NCBI GenBank assembly: GCA_910579155.1
Contig: CAJTTS010000033.1
Span: 1-31,963 of the forward strand
Length of the DNA: 31,963 bases
Direction of reading: 5' to 3'
Origin: an uncultured Oscillospiraceae bacterium
GTDB taxonomy: Bacteria > Bacillota_A > Clostridia > Oscillospirales > Oscillospiraceae
In this document: piece after piece, positions 15,041 through 23,720 of the stretch
Position numbering within the stretch: position 1 is the first letter of the stretch
Layout of the letters: every line of letters begins with the position of its first letter
Program-made: the position numbers and the translations under genes
Notes under the pieces: model-generated
What the model was told of the DNA's origin: nothing
What the model saw: the letters and a program-made list of their open reading frames with translations, nothing else
The model's database searches: none

Positions 15041-15115
15041 CTCAGCGCTCCTCAGCCAGAGAAATTGGGGGGCGCTGAGACGGAGGGTGGGGCGGGCGAT
15101 CACGCCCGCCCCACC
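15041..15115 (-). repeat. Strong hairpins between sugar-binding protein and permease genes
   Basis: A perfect 13-bp GC-rich stem pairs 15086-15098 with 15103-15115, with a 4-nt ATCA loop. A second, weaker stem pairs CTCAGCGC (15041-15048) with GCGCTGAG (15072-15079). No T-run follows on the minus strand. As in the opp operon, the hairpin sits directly after the binding-protein gene. Confidence 0.75.
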
Positions 15116-15150
15116 ACGTTAGTCTGTTTGAGCCGGGTCTGAGGGTATCC

Positions 15151-16506
15151 TCAGTTGACGGCGGCGTACTGGGCGGCCCAGCCATCCACAAAAGCGGTGC
15201 AGACGTTTTCCCAGTTGGCGTCGGACTGGTCGGCATTGTAGGTGTTCAGGGCGGACACCATGCCGGCGCGCAGCTCGTCCACGTTGGGCTGATAGTTGAA
15301 GGCCCAGTTCATGACGTAGCAGCCGTTGTTGCTGTACTCGTTGGCGGCGGCCAGGAAGCTGTTGGTGGACTCGGCGGCGTTCTTATAGGGCATGACGCCG
15401 AAGGTGTCCACCAGCATCCGGCTGGCCTCGGGGTCGGTGACGCACCAGACCATGAACTCCATGGTGGCCTGCTGGTCGGCCTCGGAAACCTTGGAGTTGA
15501 TGGCCCAGCAATTCTCAGTGCCGCAGTTCAGGCCGGCCTTCTCCTCGCCCTCCATGCCGCAGTAGTAGGGGATCATGGTGGCGTTGGGGACGGAGCCCAC
15601 ATAGTTGGTGTCGCCGCCGTAGGTCCAGGAGCCCTGGGGCTGGAACACGGCCTTACCGGACTTGAACTCGTTGTCGGGGTCATGGCCGCCCACGGACAGG
15701 TCCTTGGGGTCGCTCAGGCTGTTGTTGATGCACAGGTCATACAGGTTCTTGAAGTATTCCATATACTTGCCGGACAGGGTGGCGGGAGCCTCGGTCCAGG
15801 GGGTGCCCTCCTGCTCGTAGTAGTACTCCACGTTGGCCAGATGGCCGGTGAAGCGCCAGGAGGAGGAGCCGTCCATGTCGCAGGAGGTGAAGGCGTCGAA
15901 GCCCAGCTCGCCGGCGCGGCTGTGGATGTCCTCCGCCACGGCCTTCAGGGTCTCGAAATTCTTGATCTCGTCCAGGCTGTGGCCGGCCTGCTCCAGCAGG
16001 TCAGGGTTGACAATAATGCCGAAGCACTCATAACAGTAGCCGATGGACACCAGCTTGCCAGTCTCATCGTAGAGGTTGTAGGCGTCGGTGTTCAGCTCGT
16101 TGGCGATGGGGGTGCCGTTGAGGTCCAGCGCGTAATCGGTCCAGTCGCGCACGCCGGCGGCGTTGCCCACGTTGAAAATGGTGGGGGCCTCGGACTTGCT
16201 CATCTCGGCGTTCAGGGTCTGGCTGTAGGTGCCGGAGGCGGCGGTGACGATCTTCACCGGCACGCCGGTCTTCTCAGTGTACATTTTGGCCACGTCGTTG
16301 AGGACCTGGTCGGACTCGGGCTTGAAGTTGAGCCAGTAGACGCGGCCCTCGGCGTCGCCGCCGGTGGGCGCAGTGGACTCGGTGGTGGGGGCGTCGCTGC
16401 CCTCGGGGGGAGTGCTGGCATTGTCGTTCTGGGTGGAGCATCCAGCCAGAAGCATGGTCATGACCATGCTGAGAGACAGTACGAGCGCGAAGAGCTTCTT
16501 ACTCAT
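15151..16506 (-). CDS. Sugar-binding lipoprotein of a CUT1 ABC importer (SBP family 1)
   Basis: Extracellular sugar receptor. The N-terminal signal has a lipobox LLAGC with Cys at residue 23, then a Thr/Ser/Pro/Gly-rich linker. The mature part fits family-1 binding proteins: YTEKTGVPVKIVTAASGTYSQTLNAEM near residue 75, AGVRDWTDYALDLNG, GKAVFQPQGSWTYGGD, and a C-terminal tail with DGWAAQYAAVN. The length of 451 aa is in range. ATG at 16506 follows AGGAGG. It is the first gene of the import operon, controlled by a LacI-type operator pair. The substrate is not shown by sequence; malQ in the same cluster suggests maltodextrin. Confidence 0.94.
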   Translation of the reverse strand: MSKKLFALVLSLSMVMTMLLAGCSTQNDNASTPPEGSDAPTTESTAPTGGDAEGRVYWLNFKPESDQVLNDVAKMYTEKTGVPVKIVTAASGTYSQTLNAEMSKSEAPTIFNVGNAAGVRDWTDYALDLNGTPIANELNTDAYNLYDETGKLVSIGYCYECFGIIVNPDLLEQAGHSLDEIKNFETLKAVAEDIHSRAGELGFDAFTSCDMDGSSSWRFTGHLANVEYYYEQEGTPWTEAPATLSGKYMEYFKNLYDLCINNSLSDPKDLSVGGHDPDNEFKSGKAVFQPQGSWTYGGDTNYVGSVPNATMIPYYCGMEGEEKAGLNCGTENCWAINSKVSEADQQATMEFMVWCVTDPEASRMLVDTFGVMPYKNAAESTNSFLAAANEYSNNGCYVMNWAFNYQPNVDELRAGMVSALNTYNADQSDANWENVCTAFVDGWAAQYAAVN

Positions 16507-16538
16507 TTTTCATTTCCTCCTATTATTTTAATGCCGGG

Positions 16539-16578
16539 CTGGAAACGTTTCTGGTAGCGTTACCGGAAACGTTTCCAG
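16539..16578 (-). promoter_or_regulatory. Paired LacI-type operator with a central palindrome
   Basis: Two GAAACGTTTC palindromes (16542-16551 and 16566-16575) are arranged as a 40-bp inverted repeat, with outer arms CTGGAAACGTTTC and GAAACGTTTCCAG. An imperfect palindrome GGTAGCGTTACC (16553-16564) sits exactly at the centre. All three lie downstream of the transcription start, so a bound repressor would act as a roadblock. The adjacent LacI-family gene is the likely binder; CcpA is an alternative. Confidence 0.82.
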
Positions 16579-16591
16579 TCCCTGTGCCATC

Positions 16592-16620
16592 ATAATATCA
16601 ATATTCCGCCAGGATTGCAA
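16592..16620 (-). promoter_or_regulatory. Promoter of the sugar import operon
   Basis: On the minus strand TTGCAA (16615-16620) and TATTAT (16592-16597) are 17 bp apart. The start point would be near 16585, just upstream of the operator pair. Confidence 0.7.
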
Positions 16621-16703
16621 GGGGAAATTTGCCGTTTTACACAACTTCGGAGGATTGCCAAAAAAGACGGGCGGGTTTTTGTGGAAAGTACCGAACAAAA
16701 TGT

Positions 16704-16743
16704 AAAAAGCGCTCCGCTTTCCAGGAAAGCCGAAGCGCTTTTT
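16704..16743 (-). terminator. Terminator after lexA
   Basis: AAAAAGCGCT (16704-16713) pairs with AGCGCTTTTT (16734-16743), with an inner GGAAAGC/GCTTTCC extension. It lies about 14 bp past the lexA stop on the minus strand, ending in a T-run. Confidence 0.85.
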
Positions 16744-16756
16744 ACACAAAAAGGGA

Positions 16757-17356
16757 TCAGTAGCGGCGGATGACCGCCACCACGCGGCCCAGGATAGAGC
16801 AGCCCTCGCCGTCGATGGGCTGGTACTCGCCGCTGGAGTTTTCCGGGTAGAGCCAGATGTGGCCGTTCTCCCGGCGGAAGGTCTTGACGGTAGCCTCGTC
16901 CTCGAACAGGGCCACCACGATGTCCCCGTTCCGGGCCAAGGGCTGCTGGTGGACCACCACCACGTCGCCGGGGAGGATACCGGCCTCCAGCATGGATTCC
17001 CCCCGGACCTTCAAGGCGAAGTGCTCCCCGGACAGACCGCTGGTGTCAAAGGTGAGGTATTCCTCAATGTTCTCCTGCGCCAGGATGGGGGTGCCGGCCG
17101 CCACGTAGCCCACCAAGGGCACCTGGTCCCTGCGGCTGTGTTTGGGGTCGGTGATGGTGATGGCCCGGGTTTTGCCCTCGGCCTGGGAGATATAGCCCGC
17201 CTCCCGCAGACCTTTCAGATGGAAGTGGACGGTGGCGGGGGATTTCAGCCCCACGGCCTCGGCGATCTCCCGAACAGAGGGGGGATAGCCGTGGGACTCG
17301 GCAAAGGAGAGGATAAAATCGTAAATCTGCTGCTGCTTGGGGGTGAGTTTAGCCAT
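16757..17356 (-). CDS. lexA: LexA SOS repressor
   Basis: Represses DNA-damage genes and cleaves itself when stimulated by RecA. The protein is 199 aa. The N-terminal winged helix holds LTPKQQQIYDFI and PPSVREIAEAVGLKSPATVHFHLKGL (recognition helix near 37-50). The autocleavage site is Ala87-Gly88 in VAAGTPI. The catalytic dyad is Ser121 (RGESM) and Lys158 (ATVKTF). ATG at 17356 follows AAGGAG with 9-nt spacing; the open frame extends upstream to 17428 but without conserved sequence. It is preceded by its own promoter with an SOS-like box. Confidence 0.97.
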   Translation of the reverse strand: MAKLTPKQQQIYDFILSFAESHGYPPSVREIAEAVGLKSPATVHFHLKGLREAGYISQAEGKTRAITITDPKHSRRDQVPLVGYVAAGTPILAQENIEEYLTFDTSGLSGEHFALKVRGESMLEAGILPGDVVVVHQQPLARNGDIVVALFEDEATVKTFRRENGHIWLYPENSSGEYQPIDGEGCSILGRVVAVIRRY

Positions 17357-17453
17357 GGCGCAAGCTCCTTCCAAAGTCGCCCCTGGCGGGGCGCTGAACG
17401 TTTCCGGCTGTGCGTTGCGGTCCTGCAACAGGCGTATTGTGGCTCATGGCAGC

Positions 17454-17492
17454 ATTATAACACATGCTGTTCGAAATGTCAAACGTTCGTTC
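17454..17492 (-). promoter_or_regulatory. lexA promoter with SOS-box-like operator
   Basis: On the minus strand TTGACA (17477-17482) and TATAAT (17454-17459) are 17 bp apart. GAACGAACGTTT (17481-17492) fits the Bacillota SOS pattern GAAC-N4-GTTT and overlaps the -35 box by 2 bp, pointing to LexA autoregulation. A CGAAC (17470-17474 region) within the spacer may be a second half-site. Confidence 0.7.
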
Positions 17493-18181
17493 TAAGATTT
17501 TTGCAATTTTGAGTAGGTTTCTCCCCTGCCCCGTTGCAAAATTAGGTCAAATGCCATGAGGGCGGCGCAGCCGGCAACTAGGATGGCTAAGATCAGGACG
17601 GCGCAGTTGCGGAAAAATTCCTGGGGCAGGATGTTGATGATCTGGTCCTGGTATGGGTCGAACAGCCAGTTGTCCTTGCCGGGGAAGAACAGGGCGTGGA
17701 ACGCCACGAAGGCCCGGTCAAAGTCCAGGGCGGCCAGGGCGCCGATCACCAGGAACACGGCGCCCAGCCCCGCCCCCGCCCAGAAGGCGGGACCCCGGCC
17801 CAGCAGAGGCGCGGGCCGCTGCCGTCGCCGGGGGGAGTGGGAAACGATGAACATCGCGCCCAGCAGCCCCAGGGCACAGATCAGCACGTCCAGGTCCAGC
17901 CGAAACAGGAAGCGCACGTCGGTGAAATGGCTCTTTCCGCTCTCCGACCATTTGAGCACGCCGGTGGAGAACTCCTCCCCGCCCAGGCAGTAGTCCAGCA
18001 TCTCGTCGTAAGCGGTCTTGATCTCGTCCCGGGTGAGGCCGGTGCGCTCCTCCAGCCCCAGCGGGCCGATGTGGGCGTAATAGAAGGGGCGGCACAGGAT
18101 GGGCGCGGCGATGGCCCCGGTGAGCAGGGCCAGGGCGATGGCCAGGGACATCAGGGCGGCGAGGGTTTTGCTGGTTTTCAT
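17492..18181 (-). CDS. DUF1461/TIGR01906 family integral membrane protein
   Basis: Predicted membrane protein of unknown function. The 229-aa product matches the TIGR01906 layout: one N-terminal hydrophobic helix (about 8-30), an extracellular segment with LTRDEIKTAYDEMLDYCLGGEEF, and three more helices (about 95-113, 132-152 and 190-212). The stop lies inside the lexA SOS box and promoter. The ATG at 18181 overlaps the stop of the upstream gene by 4 bp (ATGA), so it is co-translated with the YhhN-like gene. The family name is recognised from the central motif; no biochemical role is known to me. Confidence 0.82.
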   Translation of the reverse strand: MKTSKTLAALMSLAIALALLTGAIAAPILCRPFYYAHIGPLGLEERTGLTRDEIKTAYDEMLDYCLGGEEFSTGVLKWSESGKSHFTDVRFLFRLDLDVLICALGLLGAMFIVSHSPRRRQRPAPLLGRGPAFWAGAGLGAVFLVIGALAALDFDRAFVAFHALFFPGKDNWLFDPYQDQIINILPQEFFRNCAVLILAILVAGCAALMAFDLILQRGRGETYSKLQKS

Positions 18182-18837
18182 AAAGCTTCCTCCTTTTCAG
18201 GCAGGGCGGACAGGGCGATGAGCACCTGAGAGGGCAGGTAAAACAGCCACACCGCCACCGAGACGGCGGGGTATAGCGGGGAGGCGGCGGGCAGGGTGTT
18301 GAACAGGCCCACGCAGGTGTCGCACCCCACGAACAGCGTCAGGCCCAGGGCGAACCGCCGCTGCTTCCGCCCCAGGGACCAGGCCAGGGCGGTGTTGGAC
18401 AGCAGTTGGGAATAGTACAGCGCCGCCAGCAGGTTCAGCGGGGAGGCCATGTCCAGGGCATACACCGCCAGCCCCGCCCCCAGGGCCAGCCCGGAACGGA
18501 GCCGACAGGCGCTCCCCGCCCGGTTGCGCCGCAGGCGGACGAGGTAAACCGTCTGAACGCACAGGAACAGGGCGACGCCGGCGGCGTAGTGGTCATTGCG
18601 CACCAGCAGGAACCAGTCGGCGCAGGCGGTGAGGGCCAGGGCGGCGGGGACCAGCCGGTCTCCGCCCCGCAGGGCGCACAGCGCCGCAAAGGCCAGGCAC
18701 AGCAGAATGCCGCCGTATTTGACGGGGATGGTCAACCCGCCCCGGCCCGCCAGGTCCAGCACGGCGAAGGCAGCGTAACAACAGCCCTCAGCGGCCAGAA
18801 ACGCCCTGACGGGGACGGACGGCGCCCGTTCAGCCAT
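18178..18837 (-). CDS. Predicted multi-pass membrane protein, YhhN-like
   Basis: A 219-aa hydrophobic protein with about seven or eight helices. The phrases [31 protein letters not shown] and [11 protein letters not shown] followed by [14 protein letters not shown] recall the YhhN/TMEM86 lysoplasmalogenase family, where two Asp residues lie in similar positions. The match is by pattern only and weak. ATG at 18837 overlaps the end of dusB by 8 bp. The ATGA overlap with the next gene places it in the dusB-DUF1461 transcription unit. Confidence 0.6.
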   Translation of the reverse strand: MAERAPSVPVRAFLAAEGCCYAAFAVLDLAGRGGLTIPVKYGGILLCLAFAALCALRGGDRLVPAALALTACADWFLLVRNDHYAAGVALFLCVQTVYLVRLRRNRAGSACRLRSGLALGAGLAVYALDMASPLNLLAALYYSQLLSNTALAWSLGRKQRRFALGLTLFVGCDTCVGLFNTLPAASPLYPAVSVAVWLFYLPSQVLIALSALPEKEEAL

Positions 18838-19825
18838 CGCCGGGCTCCTTTGGGTCGGACAGGTCCCGCTTGATCCCGGCCACTACCTGGTCAAATTCCG
18901 CTGCGGTGGAGATTTTGCACGCCCGCTCCTTCCAATAAGAGGCGTAAGGCACCCCCTTCAAGTACCAGGCCAGGTGCTTGCGCATCTCCAGACAGGCGAT
19001 TTTTTCCCCCTTGTGGGCCAGCGCCAGCTCAAATTGGCGGACTGCCGTGTCCATCCGCCGGGCCAGCGGCGGCAGGGGCGGCGGCTCCCGGCCCTCCAGG
19101 GCGGCGGCGCACTGCTCCAGCAGCCAGGGGCTGCCGAAGGCCCCCCGGCCCACCATGGCCATGTCCGCGCCGGTGACCTTCAAAATGCGCACCGCGTCCT
19201 TGGCGGAAAACACGTCCCCATTGGCGATCACCGGGATGGATACCGCCTCCTTCACCTGCCGGATATAGTCCCAGTTGGCCGCGCCGGAGTACATCTGGGT
19301 TTTTGTCCGGGCGTGGACCGCCACGGCGGACACCCCCGCGTCCTCCATGCGGCGGGCGAACTCCACGCAGTTGATGGATCCCTTGTCCCAGCCCAGCCGG
19401 AATTTGACGGTGACGGGCCTCCCCGCCGCCCCCCGCACCACCGCCGCGGCCACCCGCGCCGCCTTGTCCGGGTCCCGCATGAGGGCGGAGCCGTCCCCGG
19501 AGTTGGCCACCTTGGGGACGGGACAGCCCATGTTGATGTCGATAATATCCGCCCCCGACCGCTCCAGGGCCAGGGCCGCGCCTTTTTCCATAAACGGCTC
19601 ATCGCAGCCGAATATCTGGACGGCGGCGGGGTGTTCCTCCTCCCCCAGCTCCAGAAGCGTGGGGGTCTTTCTGTCCCCGTAGCACAGGGCCTTGGCGCTG
19701 ACCATCTCGGACACGGTGTAACAGCCGGACAGCTCCCGGCACACCGCGCGGAAGGCCAGGTCGGTGACCCCCGCCATGGGGCCCAGGGCCAGCCGGGTAT
19801 TCAGTTGCACGTTGCCAATTTTCAT
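18830..19825 (-). CDS. dusB: tRNA-dihydrouridine synthase, DusB type
   Basis: FMN-dependent enzyme reducing uridines in tRNA D-loops. The 331-aa protein starts with the TIM-barrel phrase [23 protein letters not shown]. The catalytic Cys is Cys101 in [11 protein letters not shown], followed by [11 protein letters not shown] typical of the DusB/NifR3 branch. FMN phosphate binding is at [15 protein letters not shown] at 19825 follows AGGAGA with 7-nt spacing; an 18-residue extension from 19879 overlaps the promoter and is rejected. It heads an overlapping unit with two membrane protein genes. Confidence 0.95.
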   Translation of the reverse strand: MKIGNVQLNTRLALGPMAGVTDLAFRAVCRELSGCYTVSEMVSAKALCYGDRKTPTLLELGEEEHPAAVQIFGCDEPFMEKGAALALERSGADIIDINMGCPVPKVANSGDGSALMRDPDKAARVAAAVVRGAAGRPVTVKFRLGWDKGSINCVEFARRMEDAGVSAVAVHARTKTQMYSGAANWDYIRQVKEAVSIPVIANGDVFSAKDAVRILKVTGADMAMVGRGAFGSPWLLEQCAAALEGREPPPLPPLARRMDTAVRQFELALAHKGEKIACLEMRKHLAWYLKGVPYASYWKERACKISTAAEFDQVVAGIKRDLSDPKEPGDG

Positions 19826-19858
19826 GGGATATTCTCCTGCTTTGCTGATTTGCCCTAT

Positions 19859-19887
19859 ATGATACCAAATTCTCCCCAAAAAGGCAA
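19859..19887 (-). promoter_or_regulatory. Promoter of dusB
   Basis: On the minus strand TTGCCT (19882-19887) and TATCAT (19859-19864) have a 17-bp spacer. The -35 box lies at the edge of a hairpin (AAAAAGGCA 19878-19886 with TGCCTTTTT 19901-19909) in the divergent dusB-spoIIE spacer. Confidence 0.6.
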
Positions 19888-19985
19888 GACAGCTTCCGAC
19901 TGCCTTTTTTGGATCCGTTCCGTATAATCAAAATAGTTTCCATAATATGGGTTTTACTTATGATTTGACCACGGAGGGATGTGCC

Positions 19986-22304
19986 ATGACGGCAAACGAG
20001 GGAACCAAGCGGGAAAAAAGGCGGCAAGGGCCGTCCGCGGCCATGGTGATGAAGTTGTCCGACTGCGGGGTGCGGTTCCTGCTGTCGGCGGTGCTGGCCG
20101 GGGCGGAGATCATGGGGGGACACTCCCTGTTTGCCCTGGCCCTGGTGGGCGTGTGTGGGCCGGGGGCGGAGGGGCTGGCGGCACTCCTGGGGGCGGCGCT
20201 GGGGTATCTGTCCTTCCGGGGCGTGGTGGAGGGGCTGCGGTATATCGCCGCCGCCATGATGGTGTACGCCGTGTCCCTGGCCCTGGCGGAGTTTGAGCTC
20301 TACCACCGGCCCTGGTTTATGCCTGCGGTGTGCGCCGCGCTGAACGGGATGGTGGGCTTTGTATACCAGTCCGCCGCAGGATGGGGCAAGGGGTCCATGG
20401 TGGGCTTCGTCACCGAGGTGGCGCTCACCGCCGGGGCGGTGTGCCTGTACCGCCAGGCCTTCGACCTGTGGGAGAAGCGCCGGCCCGGCGGCGAGATATC
20501 GATCCAGCAGATGGCGGGGGCTATCATGCTGTGCGCCACGCTGATGATGACCCTGACCCGGGTGACGGTGGCGGGGAGCTACTCCCTGGGCCGGGTTTTG
20601 TGCGTGCCTGTTGTGCTCATCGCCGCCTGGAAGGGAGGCGTGGGCATGGGGGCCGCCGCCGGGGTGGCGGCGGGGCTGGCCATGGGCTTTTCCGCGGGAC
20701 TGCCTACTTATTATACCCTGGCCTATGCGCTTCCGGGGCTGGTGGCGGGGATTTTTGTGAAGCAGAGCCGCCTGATGTGCGCCGCGGCCTACGCCCTGAG
20801 CGGGGCGGCGGCCATCCTGTGGACCTGGGACCTGGGACCGGGGGACGCCCTGGCCTGGGAGGTGGCGGCGGGGACGGCGGTATTTCTGCTGCTGCCGGAC
20901 AAGCTGCTCCGGCGGCTGTCCGCCCTCATCCGCCAGGAGGCCCCGGAGGAGGAGAGTGTCCACGCCCGGCAGTTTGCCGCCGACCGCTTGAAGCAGACCG
21001 CCGAGGCGTTTCGAACGGTATCCGGGGGGTTGCGCACAGCCTTCCAGGCCCCCGTGGCCCCCAACGATGGCGACGCCGCCCGAATCTTTGACCGGGCGGC
21101 GGACCGGGTGTGCGTCAAGTGCAAGCAGAAGGAGCGGTGCTGGCAGCGGGAGTATCAGGTGACCAAAACCGCCCTGGCCGACGCCCTCACCCCCATGCTG
21201 GACCGGGGAGCGGGGGCGCTGGAGGACTTTCCCCCCCACTTCTCCAGCCGGTGCATCCGGTTTGAGACCTTCCTGGTGGCGGCCAACGGGGAGTTGTCCG
21301 CCCTTTTGAGCCGGAGGCGCTACGACAGCCGGGTGCGGGAGAGCCGGGTGGCGGTGTGCGCCCAGTACGGGCACATGGCGGCGGTGCTGGACCGGGCGGC
21401 GGCGGAGCTGGCCCAGGAGCCGGCGGTGGACGTGCGCCGCCAGCGGCTGGTGAAGCAGCGTATGGCGGCTCTGGGGTTGGAGGGCCGGTGCGCGGTGTGG
21501 TCCGATCAGTACGGCCACCTGCAATTGGAGGTGGAGGGCCCCGGCGCAGAGCAGCTCGGCCGGGAAGGGGAGATCGGGCGGCTGTCGGCCATCCTGGGCT
21601 GTCCCCTGCGGGACGCGGACAGCGAAAAAGGCCGGGCCCGGCTCAGCCAGAAGGAGCCGCTGATGGCCATTGCCGGGGTGGCCGGGGCGGACCGGGAGGG
21701 ACAGAGTGTCAGCGGAGACGCGGGGGCCTGGTTCAAGGACAACTCCGGCAAGCTGAATTTCCTGCTGTGCGATGGAATGGGCAGCGGCCCGGAGGCCCGG
21801 GAGGACAGCGAGACCGCCCTGCGGCTGCTGGAAAAGTTCCTCCGGGCGGGGCTGGACCCGGAGGAGGCGCTGAACACCGTGGGGGAGGCCCTGGCCCTCC
21901 GGGGCGAGGAGGAGGGGGGCTTCACCACGGTGGACCTGCTGCAAATCGACCTGTTCAACGGCAAGAGCGCGGTGTACAAGCTGGGGGCCGCCCCCACCTA
22001 TCTCCGCCGGGGCGGCGGGGTGGAGCGGCTGTCCGGCGAGTCCCTGCCAGCGGGGGTGAATGCCGGGGCGGCGGCCGGGCCGGACCACTTCGACCTGTCC
22101 CTGGAAGCGGGAGACTGCGTGGTGCTGGTCAGCGACGGGGTGACCACCGGCAAGGAGGACCGTTGGCTGCGCAAGCTGCTGGGGGAGTTCGACGGCGTAT
22201 CTCCCCAGGCATTGGCGGCGCGGATTTTACAGGGGAGCGATTTGCGCGACCGAAGTGGGGACGACCGCACGGTCATCGTCATCAAGCTGGACGTCAGGTC
22301 ATAG
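19986..22304 (+). CDS. spoIIE: Stage II sporulation protein E (PP2C-type phosphatase)
   Basis: Membrane serine phosphatase that dephosphorylates SpoIIAA and so activates sigma-F in the forespore. The 772-aa protein has an N-terminal region of about ten hydrophobic helices (residues 40-310), a central regulatory region with CVKCKQKERCW (a Cys pattern seen in SpoIIE), and a C-terminal PP2C domain from about 555. Metal-binding Asp motifs are LLCDGMGSG, VVLVSDGVTTG and DDRTVIVIKL. ATG at 19986 follows GGAGGG with good spacing. A 13-codon longer frame begins at 19947 without a ribosome site. No clear Spo0A box was seen in the short upstream spacer. Confidence 0.95.
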   Translation: MTANEGTKREKRRQGPSAAMVMKLSDCGVRFLLSAVLAGAEIMGGHSLFALALVGVCGPGAEGLAALLGAALGYLSFRGVVEGLRYIAAAMMVYAVSLALAEFELYHRPWFMPAVCAALNGMVGFVYQSAAGWGKGSMVGFVTEVALTAGAVCLYRQAFDLWEKRRPGGEISIQQMAGAIMLCATLMMTLTRVTVAGSYSLGRVLCVPVVLIAAWKGGVGMGAAAGVAAGLAMGFSAGLPTYYTLAYALPGLVAGIFVKQSRLMCAAAYALSGAAAILWTWDLGPGDALAWEVAAGTAVFLLLPDKLLRRLSALIRQEAPEEESVHARQFAADRLKQTAEAFRTVSGGLRTAFQAPVAPNDGDAARIFDRAADRVCVKCKQKERCWQREYQVTKTALADALTPMLDRGAGALEDFPPHFSSRCIRFETFLVAANGELSALLSRRRYDSRVRESRVAVCAQYGHMAAVLDRAAAELAQEPAVDVRRQRLVKQRMAALGLEGRCAVWSDQYGHLQLEVEGPGAEQLGREGEIGRLSAILGCPLRDADSEKGRARLSQKEPLMAIAGVAGADREGQSVSGDAGAWFKDNSGKLNFLLCDGMGSGPEAREDSETALRLLEKFLRAGLDPEEALNTVGEALALRGEEEGGFTTVDLLQIDLFNGKSAVYKLGAAPTYLRRGGGVERLSGESLPAGVNAGAAAGPDHFDLSLEAGDCVVLVSDGVTTGKEDRWLRKLLGEFDGVSPQALAARILQGSDLRDRSGDDRTVIVIKLDVRS

Positions 22305-22308
22305 CGAA

Positions 22309-22340
22309 CGGCCCGGAGGGGATTTCCTCCGGGCCGCTTT
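22309..22340. terminator. Bidirectional terminator between spoIIE and the GH3 gene
   Basis: CGGCCCGGAGG (22309-22319) pairs with CCTCCGGGCCG (22326-22336), with a 6-nt loop, followed by CTTTCC. It lies between two convergent stop codons (22304 and 22344). Confidence 0.75.
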
Positions 22341-22343
22341 CCG

Positions 22344-23615
22344 TTATTCCGCCGGGATGATGCCCCGGTTGATTTTCAGCCGCAGCACCCGCAGCACGCT
22401 CTCGTCCAGCCGCTCCTGGGTGACGGTCCCGTCCTCCACCGCCTGGGTGAGGGCGGCGACAGCCTGGTCCAGGTTCTGGGGGCACAGCAGCAGGTCCACC
22501 CCCGCCTGGACGGCGCCCACGGCGATGTCGCCGCTGCCGTAGTGGTCGGTCATGGCCTGCATCTTCAGGCTGTCGGTGATGACCACGCCGTCAAAGTCCA
22601 GCTCCTCCCGCAGCAGCTCCGTGACAATCTTATGGGACAGCAGGGCGGGTTGGTCATCCACCTCCGCAATGATGAGGTGGCCCATCATCACCGCGTCTGC
22701 CCCGGCGGAAATGCCCGCCTGGAAGGGAAGAAACTCCGCCGCCCGCAGCTCGTCCAGGGTTTTGTAGACGTATACCGAGCCGTAGTGGCTGTCGGCGGAG
22801 GTATCGCCGTGGCCGGGGAAGTGCTTGAGGGTGCAGGCCACGCCCCCCTGGTGAAAGCCGTTTACGGCGGCGGACACCAATTCGGCGGCCTGGAGAAAGT
22901 CGTCACTGTAGGCCCGGTCGCCGATGACGGTGTTGTTGGGATTGGACCATACGTCGGCCACCGGGGCCAGGTCCATGTTGAAGCCGCAGAATTTCATATC
23001 CGTGGCGATGGTTTTGGCGTTGTCCTCCGCCGTCTGCCGGCCCTGGTCCTTGTAGTCCAGCATGGGGCCGATGTAGGTGGTGCCGATGGTGTGCATCAGG
23101 CGGTTGACCCGGCCGCCCTCCTCGTCGCAGGTGAGGATGAGGGGGATTTTGGAGCAGGTTTGCACATCGACCAGCATGGAGTGAGTCTGGGTCAGGGAGA
23201 CCAGGTTGCTGGCGTCGTACAGCAGCCCGGCTACGGGGTAGCGCTCCAGGGCCTGCCGGGTGGTTTCCCCCGCCGCCGTCACCTGGGGCACGCCGGTCAG
23301 GTCGGAGGGCTGGACTACGAATAACTGGCACACCTTCTCGTGCAGCGTCATCTCCGCCAGCAGCTTATCCGCTTGGTCGGGGGTGGAAGTGGGTTCCGGC
23401 GTGGGCGTCGCCGAGGGTTCCGGGCTGGGGAGCCGGGAGTTTTGAAGGGGCAGGGACGGAGCGGATTGCCCGGGCTGGGGCGGCTGGGCGGCGTGCTGCT
23501 TGAGAATCAGGGCGGTGAATACCCCCGCCGTTAGCAGGATGACCGCCAGAACCACGGCGGCGGACAGCAGCCATCCGATGCGGGAGGGGTAATTGCTTTG
23601 TTTTCCTGAGTGCAT
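22344..23615 (-). CDS. Membrane-anchored beta-N-acetylhexosaminidase, GH3 (NagZ-like)
   Basis: Glycosidase removing N-acetylglucosamine from peptidoglycan fragments or other glycans outside the cell. One N-terminal helix (about residues 13-36) anchors it. A Pro/Ser/Thr-rich linker (about 45-80) follows, then a GH3 barrel of about 330 residues. The diagnostic NagZ loop is KHFPGHGDTSADSH at 264-277 (catalytic His-Asp pair). The nucleophile is likely the Asp in VVITDSLKMQAM (about 348). No second GH3 domain is present. ATG at 23615 follows GGAGGAG; the frame extends upstream to 23693 but overlaps the promoter. Confidence 0.92.
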   Translation of the reverse strand: MHSGKQSNYPSRIGWLLSAAVVLAVILLTAGVFTALILKQHAAQPPQPGQSAPSLPLQNSRLPSPEPSATPTPEPTSTPDQADKLLAEMTLHEKVCQLFVVQPSDLTGVPQVTAAGETTRQALERYPVAGLLYDASNLVSLTQTHSMLVDVQTCSKIPLILTCDEEGGRVNRLMHTIGTTYIGPMLDYKDQGRQTAEDNAKTIATDMKFCGFNMDLAPVADVWSNPNNTVIGDRAYSDDFLQAAELVSAAVNGFHQGGVACTLKHFPGHGDTSADSHYGSVYVYKTLDELRAAEFLPFQAGISAGADAVMMGHLIIAEVDDQPALLSHKIVTELLREELDFDGVVITDSLKMQAMTDHYGSGDIAVGAVQAGVDLLLCPQNLDQAVAALTQAVEDGTVTQERLDESVLRVLRLKINRGIIPAE

Positions 23616-23660
23616 GGCGGACTCCTCCGTGTAAGATGAGTTGGACGGGACGCGCAGATT

Positions 23661-23720
23661 TTGGAGCAGGCCCCGTTCCGGGACCTGCTCCAATTTTAGC
23701 CTATTTTTGCCTCCGCCGCA
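23661..23720 (-). promoter_or_regulatory. Promoter of the GH3 gene with an overlapping dyad
   Basis: On the minus strand TTGCGG (about 23716-23721) and TAAAAT (23693-23698) have a 17-bp spacer. A 10-bp inverted repeat TTGGAGCAGG (23661-23670, with 23684-23693) spans the start point and could be an operator. The rest of 23722-23911 contains a second inverted repeat (GGCCCGTCC, 23743-23751 with 23764-23772) and no gene. Confidence 0.5.

Noticed and set aside
19599..22088. 829-codon minus-strand open frame opposite spoIIE
   Set aside because: Its Pro/His/Gln/Arg-rich composition is typical of antisense to a GC-rich gene. The plus strand has a clear SpoIIE phosphatase.
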